A DNA stretch of 54,470 bases, from the NCBI GenBank assembly GCA_031262165.1, contig JAISIF010000157.1, positions 1-54,470 on the forward strand, given 5' to 3'. Below, one piece after another: positions 1 to 11,256 of the stretch. Source of the DNA: Myxococcales bacterium. Its GTDB lineage: Bacteria > Myxococcota > Myxococcia > Myxococcales > UBA5297. Position numbers and translations under genes: made by a program. Each line of letters opens with the position of its first letter. Positions within the stretch are counted from its first letter, which is position 1. Under the pieces are notes generated by a model. The model was not told where the DNA came from, made no database searches, and saw only the letters and a program-made list of their open reading frames with translations.

Positions 1-2
1 CG

Positions 3-221
3 GCCCACGCGATCGGCGCGCAGGCCCTCGCCCCATTCCTGAGCTGCCAGAGCATCGAGGAACAAGAGCGCTTGATCTTCGACGAAGGCGGCAGCTTCGA
101 CGCCTGGAACCTCTGGCGAGCCGTCGGCAATTGCTGGACAGGCATCGATGGCTTCCTCCCACTCTCTGAGTTCGCGCTTCCGGCTTCCATGACTTCGAGA
201 GGCGGTGGAGCGCATGGGTAA
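3..221 (+). CDS. C-terminal end of an unidentified protein (partial, enters from the left edge)
   Basis: An open frame runs from the window edge to a TAA at 219-221 and encodes about 72 residues beginning AHAIGAQALAPFLSC. The stop overlaps the candidate ATG (214) of the next gene, so the two are probably one translationally coupled unit. I see no recognisable motif. Its position directly before a DUF927-type ATPase suggests it belongs to the same mobile-element replication module, but that is inference. Confidence 0.45.
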   Translation, partial: AHAIGAQALAPFLSCQSIEEQERLIFDEGGSFDAWNLWRAVGNCWTGIDGFLPLSEFALPASMTSRGGGAHG

Positions 222-1821
222 GCGAACAAAACGCTTCAAGACTGTCCCAGACTGGTTGCTCCTTGTCGAAGAGGAAGAGCGGCTGACCCGAAGCGGCGAT
301 GTCGAGGTGTGCCAGATCAAGGAACTGAAGCTCGCGAAGATGCCCTTTCAGTGCGTTGGGCAGCTCCATGTTCAAGGCGAAGGCTGGAAGTTCCGCTTTC
401 GAGGCGCGGACGCGCGCGGCGTCGTGCGGACCTGGCTCGTGCCTCGCGAGGCGACAGGGGATGAGCTCCTCAAGGCGCTGTCATCGCAAGGCGCGCAAAC
501 CTGCGTCGAGCGCGGCGTGGGGCAGGCTCTCCTTGAGTATGCGAGGAGCGCGATCGAAGAGAGCCATTCGAAGATCCAAGAGGCGACCGACCGCATGGGC
601 TGGCACACACCACCCGGCTTCGAGCCAGGCGACCCGCTCGACCCGCCGTTCTTTGTGTTTCCCTCTGGCGAGGTCGTCGCTCCCACCGGGTGCGAGGCAG
701 AGCCGCCCGAACTCCTCGAACCGCCCTCCATTGCCGCATCGTTCAAGGTCAAGGGTGAGGTGAGCGACTGGGTGCGTGAGGTGACGTCGTTCGTCCGTGG
801 CCAGAGCAAGGGCTTGCTGGCGCTGTCGATGGCCGTCTTTGCGCCCGTGGCGCGCCTCATTCCTGGCGCCACTGGGTTCTCGCTCGTCCTGACCGGGGCC
901 AGTTCCAATGGGAAGACGACGTGGCTCCTCGTTGCCGAGTCGTTCTTCTGTAAGCCGGGCGCTGGCCAGTTCTCGTTCAACTCGACCGGAAACGCCCTCG
1001 AAGCCAACGTGCGGCAGCGACGCGATGTCGTGAGCGCGATTGACGAGATTACCGTGGCAACAGCCGATCTCATTGGTCGGCTGGGCTACATGGCGAACGG
1101 CGCCGGGCGCGCTCGTGCCGACAAGACGGGCGCGGCGCGGGTGGTCGAGAACTTCTTTCCGGTCATCCTGGGCACGTCCGAGGCCTCGGCATCGGCCAAG
1201 CTGGCAGAGATGGGCAAGACGACGACGGGCGGGCAGGAGGCGCGTTTGCTCTGTCCTGACAGCGGCGCAGGCGCTGACTTGGGCGCGTTCACGACGCTGG
1301 ACCTGTGCGAGGTTCCAGAGCTCGAAGGCTGGCGTGCGCTGTCGAGCGCTGAGCGCCTCGAAGAGGCCAACCGCAAACACTGGGGCGCGGAGTTCTCCAA
1401 GACTCTGAAGGCAGCGGTCCAGAGGGCCTACGGCGCGCCCTGCCGCGCGTGGGTGCAATGGACGGCGGACAACGTGGCAGAGCTTCGGGAGCGCGTCTCC
1501 GTGGAGGTCAAGGCATTCAACGCGGAACTGAGCGCGCTCGCCTCGCAACGCTTCACCGGGAAGAGCCTGTCCGCCGTCGGGCATCGCGTGGCCGACCGCT
1601 TCGCGTTGCTGTTCGCCTGCCTGACATCGGAGACCCAGGCCTTCTCACGAGGCTCGCGGCTTCTCGTTTGTCTCACACGCAGCCGCGTCCGAACGCGAGG
1701 CGCGCGTCTTCGCCGACGCGCTCCATGCCCTCGAGCTCGAGCGGGATGGCGGTGCTCATCGCGTCGCGCGGCGCCAGCGCTGCCCACGACAGGCCATCAC
1801 CAAGGAGCTTGGGCGCGATGA
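205..1821 (+). CDS. DUF927-type P-loop ATPase/helicase-like protein, 3' end probably truncated
   Basis: Residues around 230-240 form a Walker A (GASSNGKTT), followed by an acidic segment (SAIDEIT) that fits a Walker B. This arrangement matches DUF927 proteins, which are found on prophages and integrative elements and resemble replicative helicase/primase proteins. The start is either GTG 205 or ATG 214; the latter overlaps the upstream stop. The frame looks protein-like only up to about residue 475 (near base 1630). The last 60 residues are Arg/Ala-rich and are antisense to the end of ribD, which stops at 1673. The original C-terminus is therefore probably lost and replaced by read-through into ribD antisense sequence. 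I infer this is the broken edge of a mobile element. Confidence 0.6.
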   Translation: MERMGKRTKRFKTVPDWLLLVEEEERLTRSGDVEVCQIKELKLAKMPFQCVGQLHVQGEGWKFRFRGADARGVVRTWLVPREATGDELLKALSSQGAQTCVERGVGQALLEYARSAIEESHSKIQEATDRMGWHTPPGFEPGDPLDPPFFVFPSGEVVAPTGCEAEPPELLEPPSIAASFKVKGEVSDWVREVTSFVRGQSKGLLALSMAVFAPVARLIPGATGFSLVLTGASSNGKTTWLLVAESFFCKPGAGQFSFNSTGNALEANVRQRRDVVSAIDEITVATADLIGRLGYMANGAGRARADKTGAARVVENFFPVILGTSEASASAKLAEMGKTTTGGQEARLLCPDSGAGADLGAFTTLDLCEVPELEGWRALSSAERLEEANRKHWGAEFSKTLKAAVQRAYGAPCRAWVQWTADNVAELRERVSVEVKAFNAELSALASQRFTGKSLSAVGHRVADRFALLFACLTSETQAFSRGSRLLVCLTRSRVRTRGARLRRRAPCPRARAGWRCSSRRAAPALPTTGHHQGAWAR

Positions 1822-2818
1822 ACAGCTCGATGCGATCGAACAGGCCTTGCTCAATGAAGCCGCCGAACAGGCCCGCGCCACCCTCGACGAGGAGGTGCAT
1901 GACGTCCCGGGCGGCGAGCAGGTCGAGCAGGTCGGCCAGCGACACGCGAGCATCCGCGCCAGGGCCGAGCACCTGAACCTCGACGCCGCGGCCGCGCAGC
2001 GCCTCGATCGACGCCCGATCTTCACAGGTCGTCACGACGAGCACGGGCGCGTTCGGGAGCTGCTCGCGGAAGAGCTTGGCCTCCAAGGGAAGATCGAGGC
2101 TTGCCGAGAGCACGACGCGCAGCGGCTGATGCTCGGCGCGCGCGCCACCCGGCCGCGCCGTGAGCTCGGGATCGTCGCGGCGGACCGTGTTGCCTCCGAC
2201 GAGGATGGCGTCGACACGCGCACGCCAGTCGTGGGTGAGCGCCCGCGCGGCTTTACCTGTCACCCAGCGCGAATCGCCCGAGCGCGTGGCGATCTTGCCA
2301 TCTGCCGTGGCCGCAACCTTGAGCGTGACGAGCGGTCGATGCTGCGTGATGAACTTGAAGAATGGCGCGTTCAGATCGGCGCACGCCTGCCGGAGCACGT
2401 CGCAGACGACCTCGACGCCGTTGGCACGCAGCCGCTCGATACCGCGGCCAGAGACCCTGGGGTTGGCGTCCGCGCAGCCGACGAACACGCGCGCGATGCC
2501 TGCGTCGAGGATGGCCTGGGTGCAGGGCGGTGTCCGGCCCTGATGATCGCAGGGCTCCAGCGTCGAGTAGAGGTCGGCGCCGCGCGCGCGCGCGCCTGCC
2601 TGGCGCAGGGCAATGATCTCGGCGTGAGGCGCGCCTGCCCGGGCATGGAAGCCGCGCCCGACGATCTCGCCGCCCTGGACGATGACGACCCCGACGCACG
2701 GGTTGGGGCGGGTGCGGCCTTCGGCTTGACGCGCCTCGCTCAACGCCAGGGCCATGAAGCGCTCGACCTCGCTCAGCGTCTGCCGCGTCTGGTCGATGGA
2801 GAAAGAGAACGGGCTCAT
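1673..2818 (-). CDS. ribD: Bifunctional riboflavin biosynthesis deaminase/reductase RibD
   Basis: Cytosolic enzyme that deaminates the pyrimidine ring and then reduces the ribosyl side chain in riboflavin synthesis. The N-terminal zinc deaminase domain has HAE at 65-67 and the PC...GRTPPC pair (C90, C99). The reductase domain from about residue 160 carries [10 protein letters not shown], the NADPH/substrate loop. The length of 381 aa is normal for fused RibD. The ATG overlaps the nrdR stop by ATGA (2815-2818), so the two are co-translated; nrdR-ribD adjacency is a common arrangement. The last 149 bases lie antisense under the reading frame of the DUF927 gene, but RibD itself looks intact. Confidence 0.95.
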   Translation of the reverse strand: MSPFSFSIDQTRQTLSEVERFMALALSEARQAEGRTRPNPCVGVVIVQGGEIVGRGFHARAGAPHAEIIALRQAGARARGADLYSTLEPCDHQGRTPPCTQAILDAGIARVFVGCADANPRVSGRGIERLRANGVEVVCDVLRQACADLNAPFFKFITQHRPLVTLKVAATADGKIATRSGDSRWVTGKAARALTHDWRARVDAILVGGNTVRRDDPELTARPGGARAEHQPLRVVLSASLDLPLEAKLFREQLPNAPVLVVTTCEDRASIEALRGRGVEVQVLGPGADARVSLADLLDLLAARDVMHLLVEGGAGLFGGFIEQGLFDRIELFIAPKLLGDGLSWAALAPRDAMSTAIPLELEGMERVGEDARLAFGRGCV

Positions 2819-3333
2819 GTCTGCGCGTCCGGCGGGCTACTCGGCTTTTTCTTTGTCTGGGCCACACGCGCGCGCACGGAGGGCTCGGCCAGGAGCGCTT
2901 CCAGCTCGGCCATGAACTCACGCACGTCGCGAAACTCCCGATAGACCGACGCAAAGCGGACGTAGGCCACGTCATCGAGCTCGTGGAGAGCGGCCATCAC
3001 CATTTCGCCCAGGGCCGTCGAGAGGATCTCCTTGTCGCCCTGCGAGGAGAGTCGTTGCTCGATCCGGGAGACGCTCTCGTCGATCTGCTCGGCGCTGACG
3101 GGCCGCTTCTCGACCGCCTTCTGGATGCCCGCGACGAGCTTGGCCCGATCGAAGGCCTCTCGACGACCGTCCTTCTTCACGACCAGCGGCGCCATCTCCT
3201 CGACGCGTTCGTAGGTCGTGAAGCGGCGGCCACAGCTCAGGCACTCGCGGCGGCGGCGAATCGCGAGCGAGGCGTTCGCCAGTCGCGAGTCGATCACCTT
3301 GTTCTCGGTCATTCTGCAGAAGGGACAGAGCAT
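2815..3333 (-). CDS. nrdR: Transcriptional repressor NrdR
   Basis: NrdR senses ATP/dATP and represses ribonucleotide reductase operons by binding NrdR boxes. The N-terminus has the zinc ribbon CPFC (C3, C6) and CLSC (C31, C34), followed by an ATP-cone domain at roughly residues 49-139 ([20 protein letters not shown]). The length of 172 aa is slightly longer than the typical 150-160; the extra is a charged tail. It is the first gene of the pair with ribD, whose start overlaps its stop. No NrdR-regulated nrd gene lies in this window. Confidence 0.96.
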   Translation of the reverse strand: MLCPFCRMTENKVIDSRLANASLAIRRRRECLSCGRRFTTYERVEEMAPLVVKKDGRREAFDRAKLVAGIQKAVEKRPVSAEQIDESVSRIEQRLSSQGDKEILSTALGEMVMAALHELDDVAYVRFASVYREFRDVREFMAELEALLAEPSVRARVAQTKKKPSSPPDAQT

Positions 3334-3385
3334 GATGGATGAGCGATCTCGGAGCGGCAGCGAAGGTGAAGGCGTGGCGGCTTCA

Positions 3386-4411
3386 CTATTTCCTGAAGTC
3401 CACTGAAACGGTCTTCCCAGCCTCGACGCAGACGGAACGGGTCGACTCGATCGTGTTCTGACTCGGTTCCAAGGGGTCCTCCTGGCTCAGGACAGTCGTT
3501 TGTTTCAGGACGATCGTGTGCTGACCCGCCGGTAGGACGCGCTTGTAGGGGGCTTTCCCTGGCGTGAACGTGTGAGACTTGCCGTCGACACGAATACTCA
3601 GCTCCTCACCTGCGGGGAGGAGGATGTCCACGTAGCCCTTCTTCGAGCTGGTCTTGCAGGGTTGCTGTCTAGGGGGGGACAGCACCTTTGGCTTGGGCTG
3701 AGCCGAGATGGCTGGCGGCCTGCTGGAGACTTCGGGACGCAGGGCGACACTCGTTGTCGAAGCTCTGAAGGGCGCGGCAGGAGGAGGCGGCTCGGCGGCG
3801 AGCGCAGGCGGGGCTTCGTCTTGTTGGGCCAACGCGGCGGCGAGCGCGGATGGCTGCTCCGCGCGCGGGCGGGCCTGCCTCTGCGGCTGGAAAGCCTCGC
3901 GGGTGGCCTGGAGGGGAATCCCTCGGAACAGGGCGTTGCACCCCGGCAAAGCCGTTGGCGCAACGGCCCCGGCAAAGCCGTTCGCGTCCGACGTGGCGAG
4001 CGCCATGAAGTAGATCCAGCGGCTGTCGACACCCGCGCACTGGATGCTGGCGCACACGAGGAACTCGCCAGAGAAGATGCCCTCGTCGTCGAGCCTCCCA
4101 CGCAGGACTTCGCCACCCGGCTCGTCGAGGCCGCAGCGCGGGTTCGCCTCGATGAGCCGCCCCGTGTAGCGACCGGCCCCGTCGCTCGTGAGCTCGACGG
4201 TGGCATACGGCCACAGATCCTTCCAGCGACCTTCGAGGTTCGGTCCCAGGCCCCGCGCCATCGGTCTCGGATCCAGGTTCATCGGGTTGGAGCGATCGAT
4301 CTCGCGCTCGGCCTTCTCGACCGAACAGGCGGCGAGGGCCAAGAGCGCGCCGAGCAGCGCGCCCTTCAGGATTGGCCAGAGCCGGGAGGATATGGACGTC
4401 GGTGAAATCAT
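3386..4411 (-). CDS. Lipoprotein with C-terminal PEGA-like domain
   Basis: The N-terminus (about 28 residues) is a lipoprotein signal ending LALAAC, with lipidation at Cys29. Residues about 50-165 form a compact domain with several Cys ([17 protein letters not shown]), followed by a Pro/Ala-rich linker. The C-terminal segment ([20 protein letters not shown]) resembles a PEGA beta-sandwich like that at the end of the upstream kinase. It starts 21 bases after the kinase stop, so the pair is likely one operon. I infer an envelope partner of the kinase, perhaps sharing a ligand through the PEGA-like domain; the middle domain is unrecognised. Confidence 0.6.
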   Translation of the reverse strand: MISPTSISSRLWPILKGALLGALLALAACSVEKAEREIDRSNPMNLDPRPMARGLGPNLEGRWKDLWPYATVELTSDGAGRYTGRLIEANPRCGLDEPGGEVLRGRLDDEGIFSGEFLVCASIQCAGVDSRWIYFMALATSDANGFAGAVAPTALPGCNALFRGIPLQATREAFQPQRQARPRAEQPSALAAALAQQDEAPPALAAEPPPPAAPFRASTTSVALRPEVSSRPPAISAQPKPKVLSPPRQQPCKTSSKKGYVDILLPAGEELSIRVDGKSHTFTPGKAPYKRVLPAGQHTIVLKQTTVLSQEDPLEPSQNTIESTRSVCVEAGKTVSVDFRK

Positions 4412-4432
4412 CTCTGCCTGGGCTGGAATGGA

Positions 4433-6400
<1,968 letters not shown>

Positions 6401-6611
6401 CTGCGCTTCACCTTGTCTTCTAAAAAGTCCAATGAATTCAAAGGGTTGGCCCAGATCTTCGCATCTACCCGATCCCTGGATCGGCCCGCTGGAGACGCGC
6501 GAGACCCGCATGGGTAGACGAACCTCTTGGGGCCAAAGAACGCGCCTTCTAGCCAGGGGTTGGCGCGTTTTGCAATTGCCTTCCCAGGGGCAAAGCAGGG
6601 CGGGCGAGTTC

Positions 6612-6764
6612 CAAGGACTTATCCCTCCATCAGGAGCGAGCAACGCGAAGGACTGGGAAAGCCAGAAGAGGCGCGAGGCTTTGAACTTCCAGACGGAAGT
6701 GAAGCGCGAAGCAACGAGGGTTGGCGTTTCACGGACGAGCGGGGCGACGGGATGAATGCTTGAT
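6612..6764 (+). repeat. MITE-like interspersed repeat, copy 1
   Basis: The left end reads AAGGACTTATCCCTCC and the right end GGGATGAATGCTTGATAC, a decayed version of the inverted ends seen in the other copies. The interior (GCGAAGCAACGAGGGTTGGC, TTCACGGACGAGCGGGGCGA) aligns with the copies at 26605, 36706, 42807 and 43334. Confidence 0.8.
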
Positions 6765-6775
6765 ACGATCACTCC

Positions 6776-6870
6776 CTCCGGGCCACCTCCCTCTGAGCGG
6801 GAGGCTTTTGGAGATTTGGAGAAGCCCCCCTCGGCGAGGGGGAGGTCGGCGAAGTCGACAGGGGGGAAAT
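6776..6870. repeat. Intergenic hairpin repeat (CTCCC...GGGAG type), copy a
   Basis: Contains paired arms CCTCCCTCTGAGCGGGAGG and CCCCCTCGGCGAGGGGG, followed by GTCGGCGAAGTCGAC. A closely similar arrangement occurs at 11140-11235, and both are followed by AGCTCGATTGCCC. Likely a REP-like palindromic repeat. Confidence 0.65.
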
Positions 6871-6902
6871 GCGGGGTGGAGCGTTCGAGCTCGATTGCCC
6901 TG

Positions 6903-9320
6903 CTACAGCCCCCGCTGAAAGTTCGCGCCATGGCCACCAGCCAGCGCCCGCCGGGCGCGGATCTCTCGCCACAGCCGGGCCACCTCGTCCGGCGTGTAAG
7001 GGCGCCAGGCAAAGTCGGCGCGCACGGCGCCCACGCCGAGCTCGAGGATCTGTCGGAGCTGGCGCGTCAGGTTGAGCGGCGCGGCGCTGAGTGCGACCGT
7101 GCGGCAGGCCGCGCTGAACACGTCGATCTCGGTGCCATGGCTGCCCACGAGCTTCATCGATGAGAAATCGCAGGCGCTCGGTCCAGGGCAGCGGCCAGCG
7201 AGCGCAGCCTTGGGGCAGGCCTCCGAAAGGAAGAGCGGCGTGTCCTGATAGACGATGGCCACCGTGCGCGAGGCGAGGCGCGGGACGAGCGCACGCCAGT
7301 TGTCGAGGCTGTCCTCGGGCGAGAGCGTGACGCGCTGGATGCCCATCTCGAACAGGGCCTCGGCGCTCTGGGTGTTGAGCGCGTAGAGCGGCCAGTCGGC
7401 GGTGATGTCCAGCTCGCTCGCGTCACCCACGTCCAAGAAGGAGAAGCCCGAGAGGTTGGCGATCTCGAAGCGAGCAAAGCCCTCGACGCGCAGCGCGGCG
7501 ATGTTCGCGCGCAGGGCGTCCGCCTCGTGGGCCCGTGTCAGGACGGGCAAGGCCCAGCGCAGCTTCGAGCGATCGAGGTTCACGTCGGTCAGGCGCGTCG
7601 AGATGTCCGCGGTCTGTGGGATTTGGATGATGATCTCGTCGATGCCAGCCCAGTCCTCTGCGGTGAGACGCTCCAGATAGCCGAGGCGATCGACCTTGAG
7701 GATCCAGCGGGTCGGGGCCGCTGATGGCCGTGCCGTCATGATGCGGATCTCTTCCAGCGCGGTGTCGAGGCGGCGAGCCTGGTTTTCCTTCAACGCGGCG
7801 CCCAATCGATCGATCAGCGCACGGCGGGCAGTGTTCAGGCGCGAGAGCGGGACGAAGCAGCCATCCACGTCGTCGAGCTCGAATAGGGCGAGCTCGAACT
7901 GGCTGTTGCCCAGTTTGACGCAGGCGCGACGCATGGCGTCGGCGGTTTGGGTCGCGTCTTTGGCAGGCTCGAAGGGGCCGAGGACCTCTTCGCGCGCCGA
8001 AATCGCTCCGCTCCTGCCCTCGAGGATCAGCGCCTCGCGCGTGAGGCGGGCCGAGATCGACAGAGGCCTCTGACAGCGCAGCGCGCCCACATTTGGTCTG
8101 GGAAAATCGTATGCGCGCTTGAGCGCGTTGGAGGCCGAGTGGCGCACCTCCATCCCGACGCGCAGCGCGGGCGCGCCCTTGGGCAGCGTCACCTCGACGA
8201 GCGCTCCAGCTTCCACTCGGACGACAGGGGCGAGCCGTCTCGATCCTTGGACGAGCCGCAGCTCATCCACGCCAAATCCAAAGGGCCGCTCCAGCTCTGC
8301 GAGCTCGATCTGGAGGCCGTCGTGCTTCTCGATCGAGCGCTCTGGCACGAGACGGATCGAGCTGCGCTGCACCGACTGGATGGTGCCGAGCCGCGCGCCG
8401 CGGTGGCCAGTGAAGCTCGGATCCACGCAGGTCTGAGCACGGCGCGAGCGCGCGTAGAGCTCGGTCCAGGGGCGGCTGAAGATCGTCTGGATGGACGCCT
8501 CGCCATCGATGCTGTCTTTGCCGTCGAGCAGCCGCCGGTAGTGATCGACCGTGGCCGCCACGTAGAGCGGGCTCTTCTTGCGGCCCTCGATCTTGAGCGA
8601 GGCCACGCCTGCCGCGCGCAGCTCGGACAGGCGCCTGCCCAGCGCCAGATCCTTCATCGAGAAGCAGTGGCCGCGCTCGCCCGTTCGTTCGACACGCCAC
8701 AGGTCGCGGCACGGGTAGGCGCACGCGCCTCGGTTGCCGCTCTTGCCGATGAGCTGCGACGAGAACAGACACAGGCCGCTGTAGGCGTAGCAGAGCGCGC
8801 CGTGCAGGAAGGTCTCGATCTCGACGCCATCGACGCGCGCCGCGGCCGCGATCTCGTCGAGGCACAACTCGCGCGCCAGGACCACGCGCTCGAAGCCGAG
8901 CCTGGCCAGCGCCTCGACCCCCTGGCGCGAGTGAACTGCCATCTGAGTGCTGGCGTGCAGTGCGAGGTTCGGGAAGTGGCGCCGCGCGAGGCGAGCGACC
9001 GCCAAATCCTGGAGGATGACCGCGTCCACGCCGAGCTCGTCCACGAGGCCCAAGCAGTCGATGAGCTCGGGCAGCTCGGCCTCGACGAGGAGCGTGTTCA
9101 GCGCCACGAAGACCTTGCGCCGAGGCGTGAGGTGCTGACCGTGGGCCAGGGCCACGAGCGCGCTCAGCTCGTCCGGGCCAAAGTTCTCGGCCTCGGCGCG
9201 CGCCGAGAAGCGTTGCAGCCCGAGATAGACGGCGTCCGCGCCAAAGAGAAAGGCGGCCAGCGCCGCCTCCATCCCGCCTGCCGGAGCCAGGAGTTCTGGA
9301 GATTTGGAGATCTTCGACAT
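6903..9320 (-). CDS. Peptidase U32 family protein (RlhA/YdcP-like, with DUF3656-type C-terminal part)
   Basis: The N-terminus SPELLAPAGGMEAALAAFLF followed by GADAVYLG is typical of U32 proteins. The family signature ETFLHGALCYAYSGLCLFS and downstream cysteines (GACAYPC) are present; these family cysteines are thought to bind an Fe-S cluster or metal in RNA hydroxylases. At about 805 aa it is long, consistent with the RlhA-like branch that carries DUF3656 and is linked to 23S rRNA C2501 hydroxylation. I use ATG 9320, behind GGGGAGAGGG. A GTG at 9359 overlaps the kinase stop (GTGA) and is an alternative coupled start. The rRNA role is inferred from family, not shown here. Confidence 0.85.
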   Translation of the reverse strand: MSKISKSPELLAPAGGMEAALAAFLFGADAVYLGLQRFSARAEAENFGPDELSALVALAHGQHLTPRRKVFVALNTLLVEAELPELIDCLGLVDELGVDAVILQDLAVARLARRHFPNLALHASTQMAVHSRQGVEALARLGFERVVLARELCLDEIAAAARVDGVEIETFLHGALCYAYSGLCLFSSQLIGKSGNRGACAYPCRDLWRVERTGERGHCFSMKDLALGRRLSELRAAGVASLKIEGRKKSPLYVAATVDHYRRLLDGKDSIDGEASIQTIFSRPWTELYARSRRAQTCVDPSFTGHRGARLGTIQSVQRSSIRLVPERSIEKHDGLQIELAELERPFGFGVDELRLVQGSRRLAPVVRVEAGALVEVTLPKGAPALRVGMEVRHSASNALKRAYDFPRPNVGALRCQRPLSISARLTREALILEGRSGAISAREEVLGPFEPAKDATQTADAMRRACVKLGNSQFELALFELDDVDGCFVPLSRLNTARRALIDRLGAALKENQARRLDTALEEIRIMTARPSAAPTRWILKVDRLGYLERLTAEDWAGIDEIIIQIPQTADISTRLTDVNLDRSKLRWALPVLTRAHEADALRANIAALRVEGFARFEIANLSGFSFLDVGDASELDITADWPLYALNTQSAEALFEMGIQRVTLSPEDSLDNWRALVPRLASRTVAIVYQDTPLFLSEACPKAALAGRCPGPSACDFSSMKLVGSHGTEIDVFSAACRTVALSAAPLNLTRQLRQILELGVGAVRADFAWRPYTPDEVARLWREIRARRALAGGHGANFQRGL

Positions 9321-9355
9321 CGTTGGCTCAACCCTCTCCCCGTCGCTTCGGCCAA

Positions 9356-10285
9356 TCACTCCTGGATCGCCTCTTCGAGAAAGCGCCCGAGCTCACCATC
9401 GAACGCCTCACCCAGCTCGTCGAAGAGCACCCGGTAGAGCTCGCCAGCCATAGCCCCGGCCGTCTTGAAGCGGTGCTTGGCGCTCCGGGCAAAGGCGCGC
9501 GAGAAGAACTCCTCCTGCCAAAGCGTCATGGGCACGTCCTCGCTGTAGCGGCACTGGGCGATGCGCTCCAGGATCTCCTCGGAGCTGCTGTCCTCGAAGG
9601 GCCGCACACCGAACAGGAGCTCGTAGAGCACCGTGGCCATCGCGAACAGATCCGTGGCCGGGGTGACGGGGAGGCCAGCGGCCTGCTCGGGCGAGAGGTA
9701 GTTGAGCTTGCCGCCCGCGATGCCGTCGGGCAGGCCCACGCCGATCGTCTGGCTGTGGGCCATGCCAAAGTCGCCGAGCTTCACGATACCCGAGGTCCCG
9801 TCGAGGAAGATATTGCCCGGGTTCACGTCGCCGTGGACGATCTGGAGCGCCATGCCCGACGCGCTCTTGGCGGTGTGGACGAAGGCGAGGGTGCGCAAAA
9901 CCTGAAGTCCGAGTTGGACGGCCAGCGGTGCGGGAAAGTGGCGTCCCTTCCGGCGCAGGGCCGCGAGCACGGCGGCCAGGTCACCGCCGCTCAGGAACTC
10001 CATGGACAAGAAGATGCGCTCCTGGACCTGGCCGACCTCGTAGAGCTTCACGACGCCCGGGTGCGCGAGCAGCCGCATCAGGTCTGCCTCGGTCGTGAAG
10101 AGATCTTCGACGTCGAGCCCCAGGCCGTCGAGCGGCTTGGCGATCTTGATGGCCACGGGCAGCAGGTTGCCCGACTCGTCGATCACGCTGCCCAGGAAGA
10201 CCTCGGCCATACCGCCCTCACCGAGCTTGCGAGCCAAGGTGTAGGCGCCGTAGCGGTCGGACGGGATGGTGTTGGGCGACGGCAT
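9356..10285 (-). CDS. Soluble Ser/Thr protein kinase with HGD catalytic loop
   Basis: A 309-aa kinase with no membrane segment. The glycine loop is GEGGMAEV (22-29), the ATP lysine is K47 (VAIKIAK), the catalytic loop is HGDVNPGN (151-158), DFG lies at 172-174 and an SPEQ activation-loop end follows. The usual HRD arginine is Gly, as in RD-minus kinases, so activation-loop phosphorylation may not be needed. Asp153, Asn158 and Asp172 are kept, so it should be catalytic. It lies between recO and the U32 gene, overlapping the latter's possible GTG start. Substrates are unknown. Confidence 0.88.
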   Translation of the reverse strand: MPSPNTIPSDRYGAYTLARKLGEGGMAEVFLGSVIDESGNLLPVAIKIAKPLDGLGLDVEDLFTTEADLMRLLAHPGVVKLYEVGQVQERIFLSMEFLSGGDLAAVLAALRRKGRHFPAPLAVQLGLQVLRTLAFVHTAKSASGMALQIVHGDVNPGNIFLDGTSGIVKLGDFGMAHSQTIGVGLPDGIAGGKLNYLSPEQAAGLPVTPATDLFAMATVLYELLFGVRPFEDSSSEEILERIAQCRYSEDVPMTLWQEEFFSRAFARSAKHRFKTAGAMAGELYRVLFDELGEAFDGELGRFLEEAIQE

Positions 10286-10354
10286 CGATGCCTCTCTGAG
10301 TCTTCTGAATCCGGAGATTCGGCTGGCGAGCGGGACCGGCTCAAGGCGGCGCCT

Positions 10355-11101
10355 TCAGGCGTCCAGGCCGATATCGCGCATGAAATCGTAGCTCTTGAGC
10401 CTGTGTCCCATGTGGTGGACGACGAACCCGGTGAGCGCGGCCCTGGCCTCGGCGCGCACCCAGGCTGGCGCCTCCAGGGCGCCGTGTCCCTCGGTCACAC
10501 CCGTCTGGAGCGCGGCCAGGACGCCGAGCGTCACGTTCGAGATGCGGGTGCCCCGCGAGCGGGCACAGCGGCCACACAGGCGACCACCGCGCTCTGGATC
10601 GAATCGGGAGTCGAGCTCGACACTGCCGCTGTCCGCCGCGCCGCACTGCACGCAGTGATCGAGGTGCGGCCTGAGGCCGGACAGGCTCAGCGCGCCCAGC
10701 TCGAAACGCATCAGCTCGACTGGATCGACGCTCCCGCCGAGGAACGCGCGCAGGAGCGAGAAGAACTCGGGCGAGGCCGCGTGGTCGCGGCATAGCTCCC
10801 GGGCCAGCTCGCAGGCATAGGCAGCCCGCGACATCGCGCCCAGATCGCGACGCAGCGCGTCAAAGCCATCGACGAGCGAGGCCTCTTCCAAGGTGTGCAG
10901 CGCGCCGCGCGCGGATCTCAGGTTGGCCTGGATCAGCGAGAACGGCTCCAGCACGCCGACGAAGCGGCGACGACTCTTGCGTGCCCCACGGGCGAACGCC
11001 GACAGCTTGCCACGCTCCTCGGTGAGCAACGTCAGGATGCGGTCGGACTCACCGAAGTCGATCCGGGAGAGGATCAGGGCTGTGCAGCTGAAGCGTTCCA
11101 T
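10355..11101 (-). CDS. recO: DNA repair protein RecO
   Basis: RecO anneals single strands and works with RecR to load RecA at gaps. The N-terminal OB-fold starts ALILSRIDFGESDRILTLLT and the helical part carries a zinc site at C150, C153, C176 and C179. The length is 248 aa from ATG 11101. An in-frame extension to 11197 covers only repeat DNA, so I rejected it. It is the first gene of recO-kinase-U32, with 69 bases between it and the kinase. Confidence 0.93.
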   Translation of the reverse strand: MERFSCTALILSRIDFGESDRILTLLTEERGKLSAFARGARKSRRRFVGVLEPFSLIQANLRSARGALHTLEEASLVDGFDALRRDLGAMSRAAYACELARELCRDHAASPEFFSLLRAFLGGSVDPVELMRFELGALSLSGLRPHLDHCVQCGAADSGSVELDSRFDPERGGRLCGRCARSRGTRISNVTLGVLAALQTGVTEGHGALEAPAWVRAEARAALTGFVVHHMGHRLKSYDFMRDIGLDA

Positions 11102-11139
11102 ATTTGTTCGGACGTTGCCTCTCTCATCGAGCGACGCGC

Positions 11140-11235
11140 TCCCGCCTCCTGAGCGGGAGGCGGCCCCCAACGCCCCCTTCTGTGGAGAGAGGGCCATGTC
11201 GGTGAGCCCGACAGAAGGGAGCGATGGGGATTCGA
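11140..11235. repeat. Intergenic hairpin repeat, copy b
   Basis: CGCCTCCTGAGCGGGAGGCG forms a stem, and CCCTTCTGT...ACAGAAGGG brackets GTCGGTGAGCCCGAC. It resembles the copy at 6776-6870, including the trailing AGCTCGATTGCCCC. It lies between the RodZ-like gene and recO. Confidence 0.65.
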
Positions 11236-11256
11236 TGGAGCTCGATTGCCCCGAGA

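Larger units (their letters stand above)
6401..6902. other. Intergenic region between U32 gene and kinase
   Basis: About 500 bases with no convincing gene. It holds one copy of the interspersed MITE-like repeat and one copy of the hairpin repeat, listed separately. An 8-bp inverted repeat (AACGCGCC/GGCGCGTT) lies near 6539-6570. The long frame through it is only an upstream extension of the kinase frame. Confidence 0.6.

Noticed and set aside
1847-2944. Long plus-strand frame opposite ribD and nrdR
   Set aside because: Pure antisense shadow of well-supported genes, with Arg/Ala-rich low-complexity translation.
6401-7012. Upstream extension of the kinase frame to 7012 (204 codons)
   Set aside because: The extension is translated repeat DNA (MITE-like copy 1 and a hairpin repeat). 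GTG 6400 starts a clean zinc ribbon and has a nearby ribosome-binding site.
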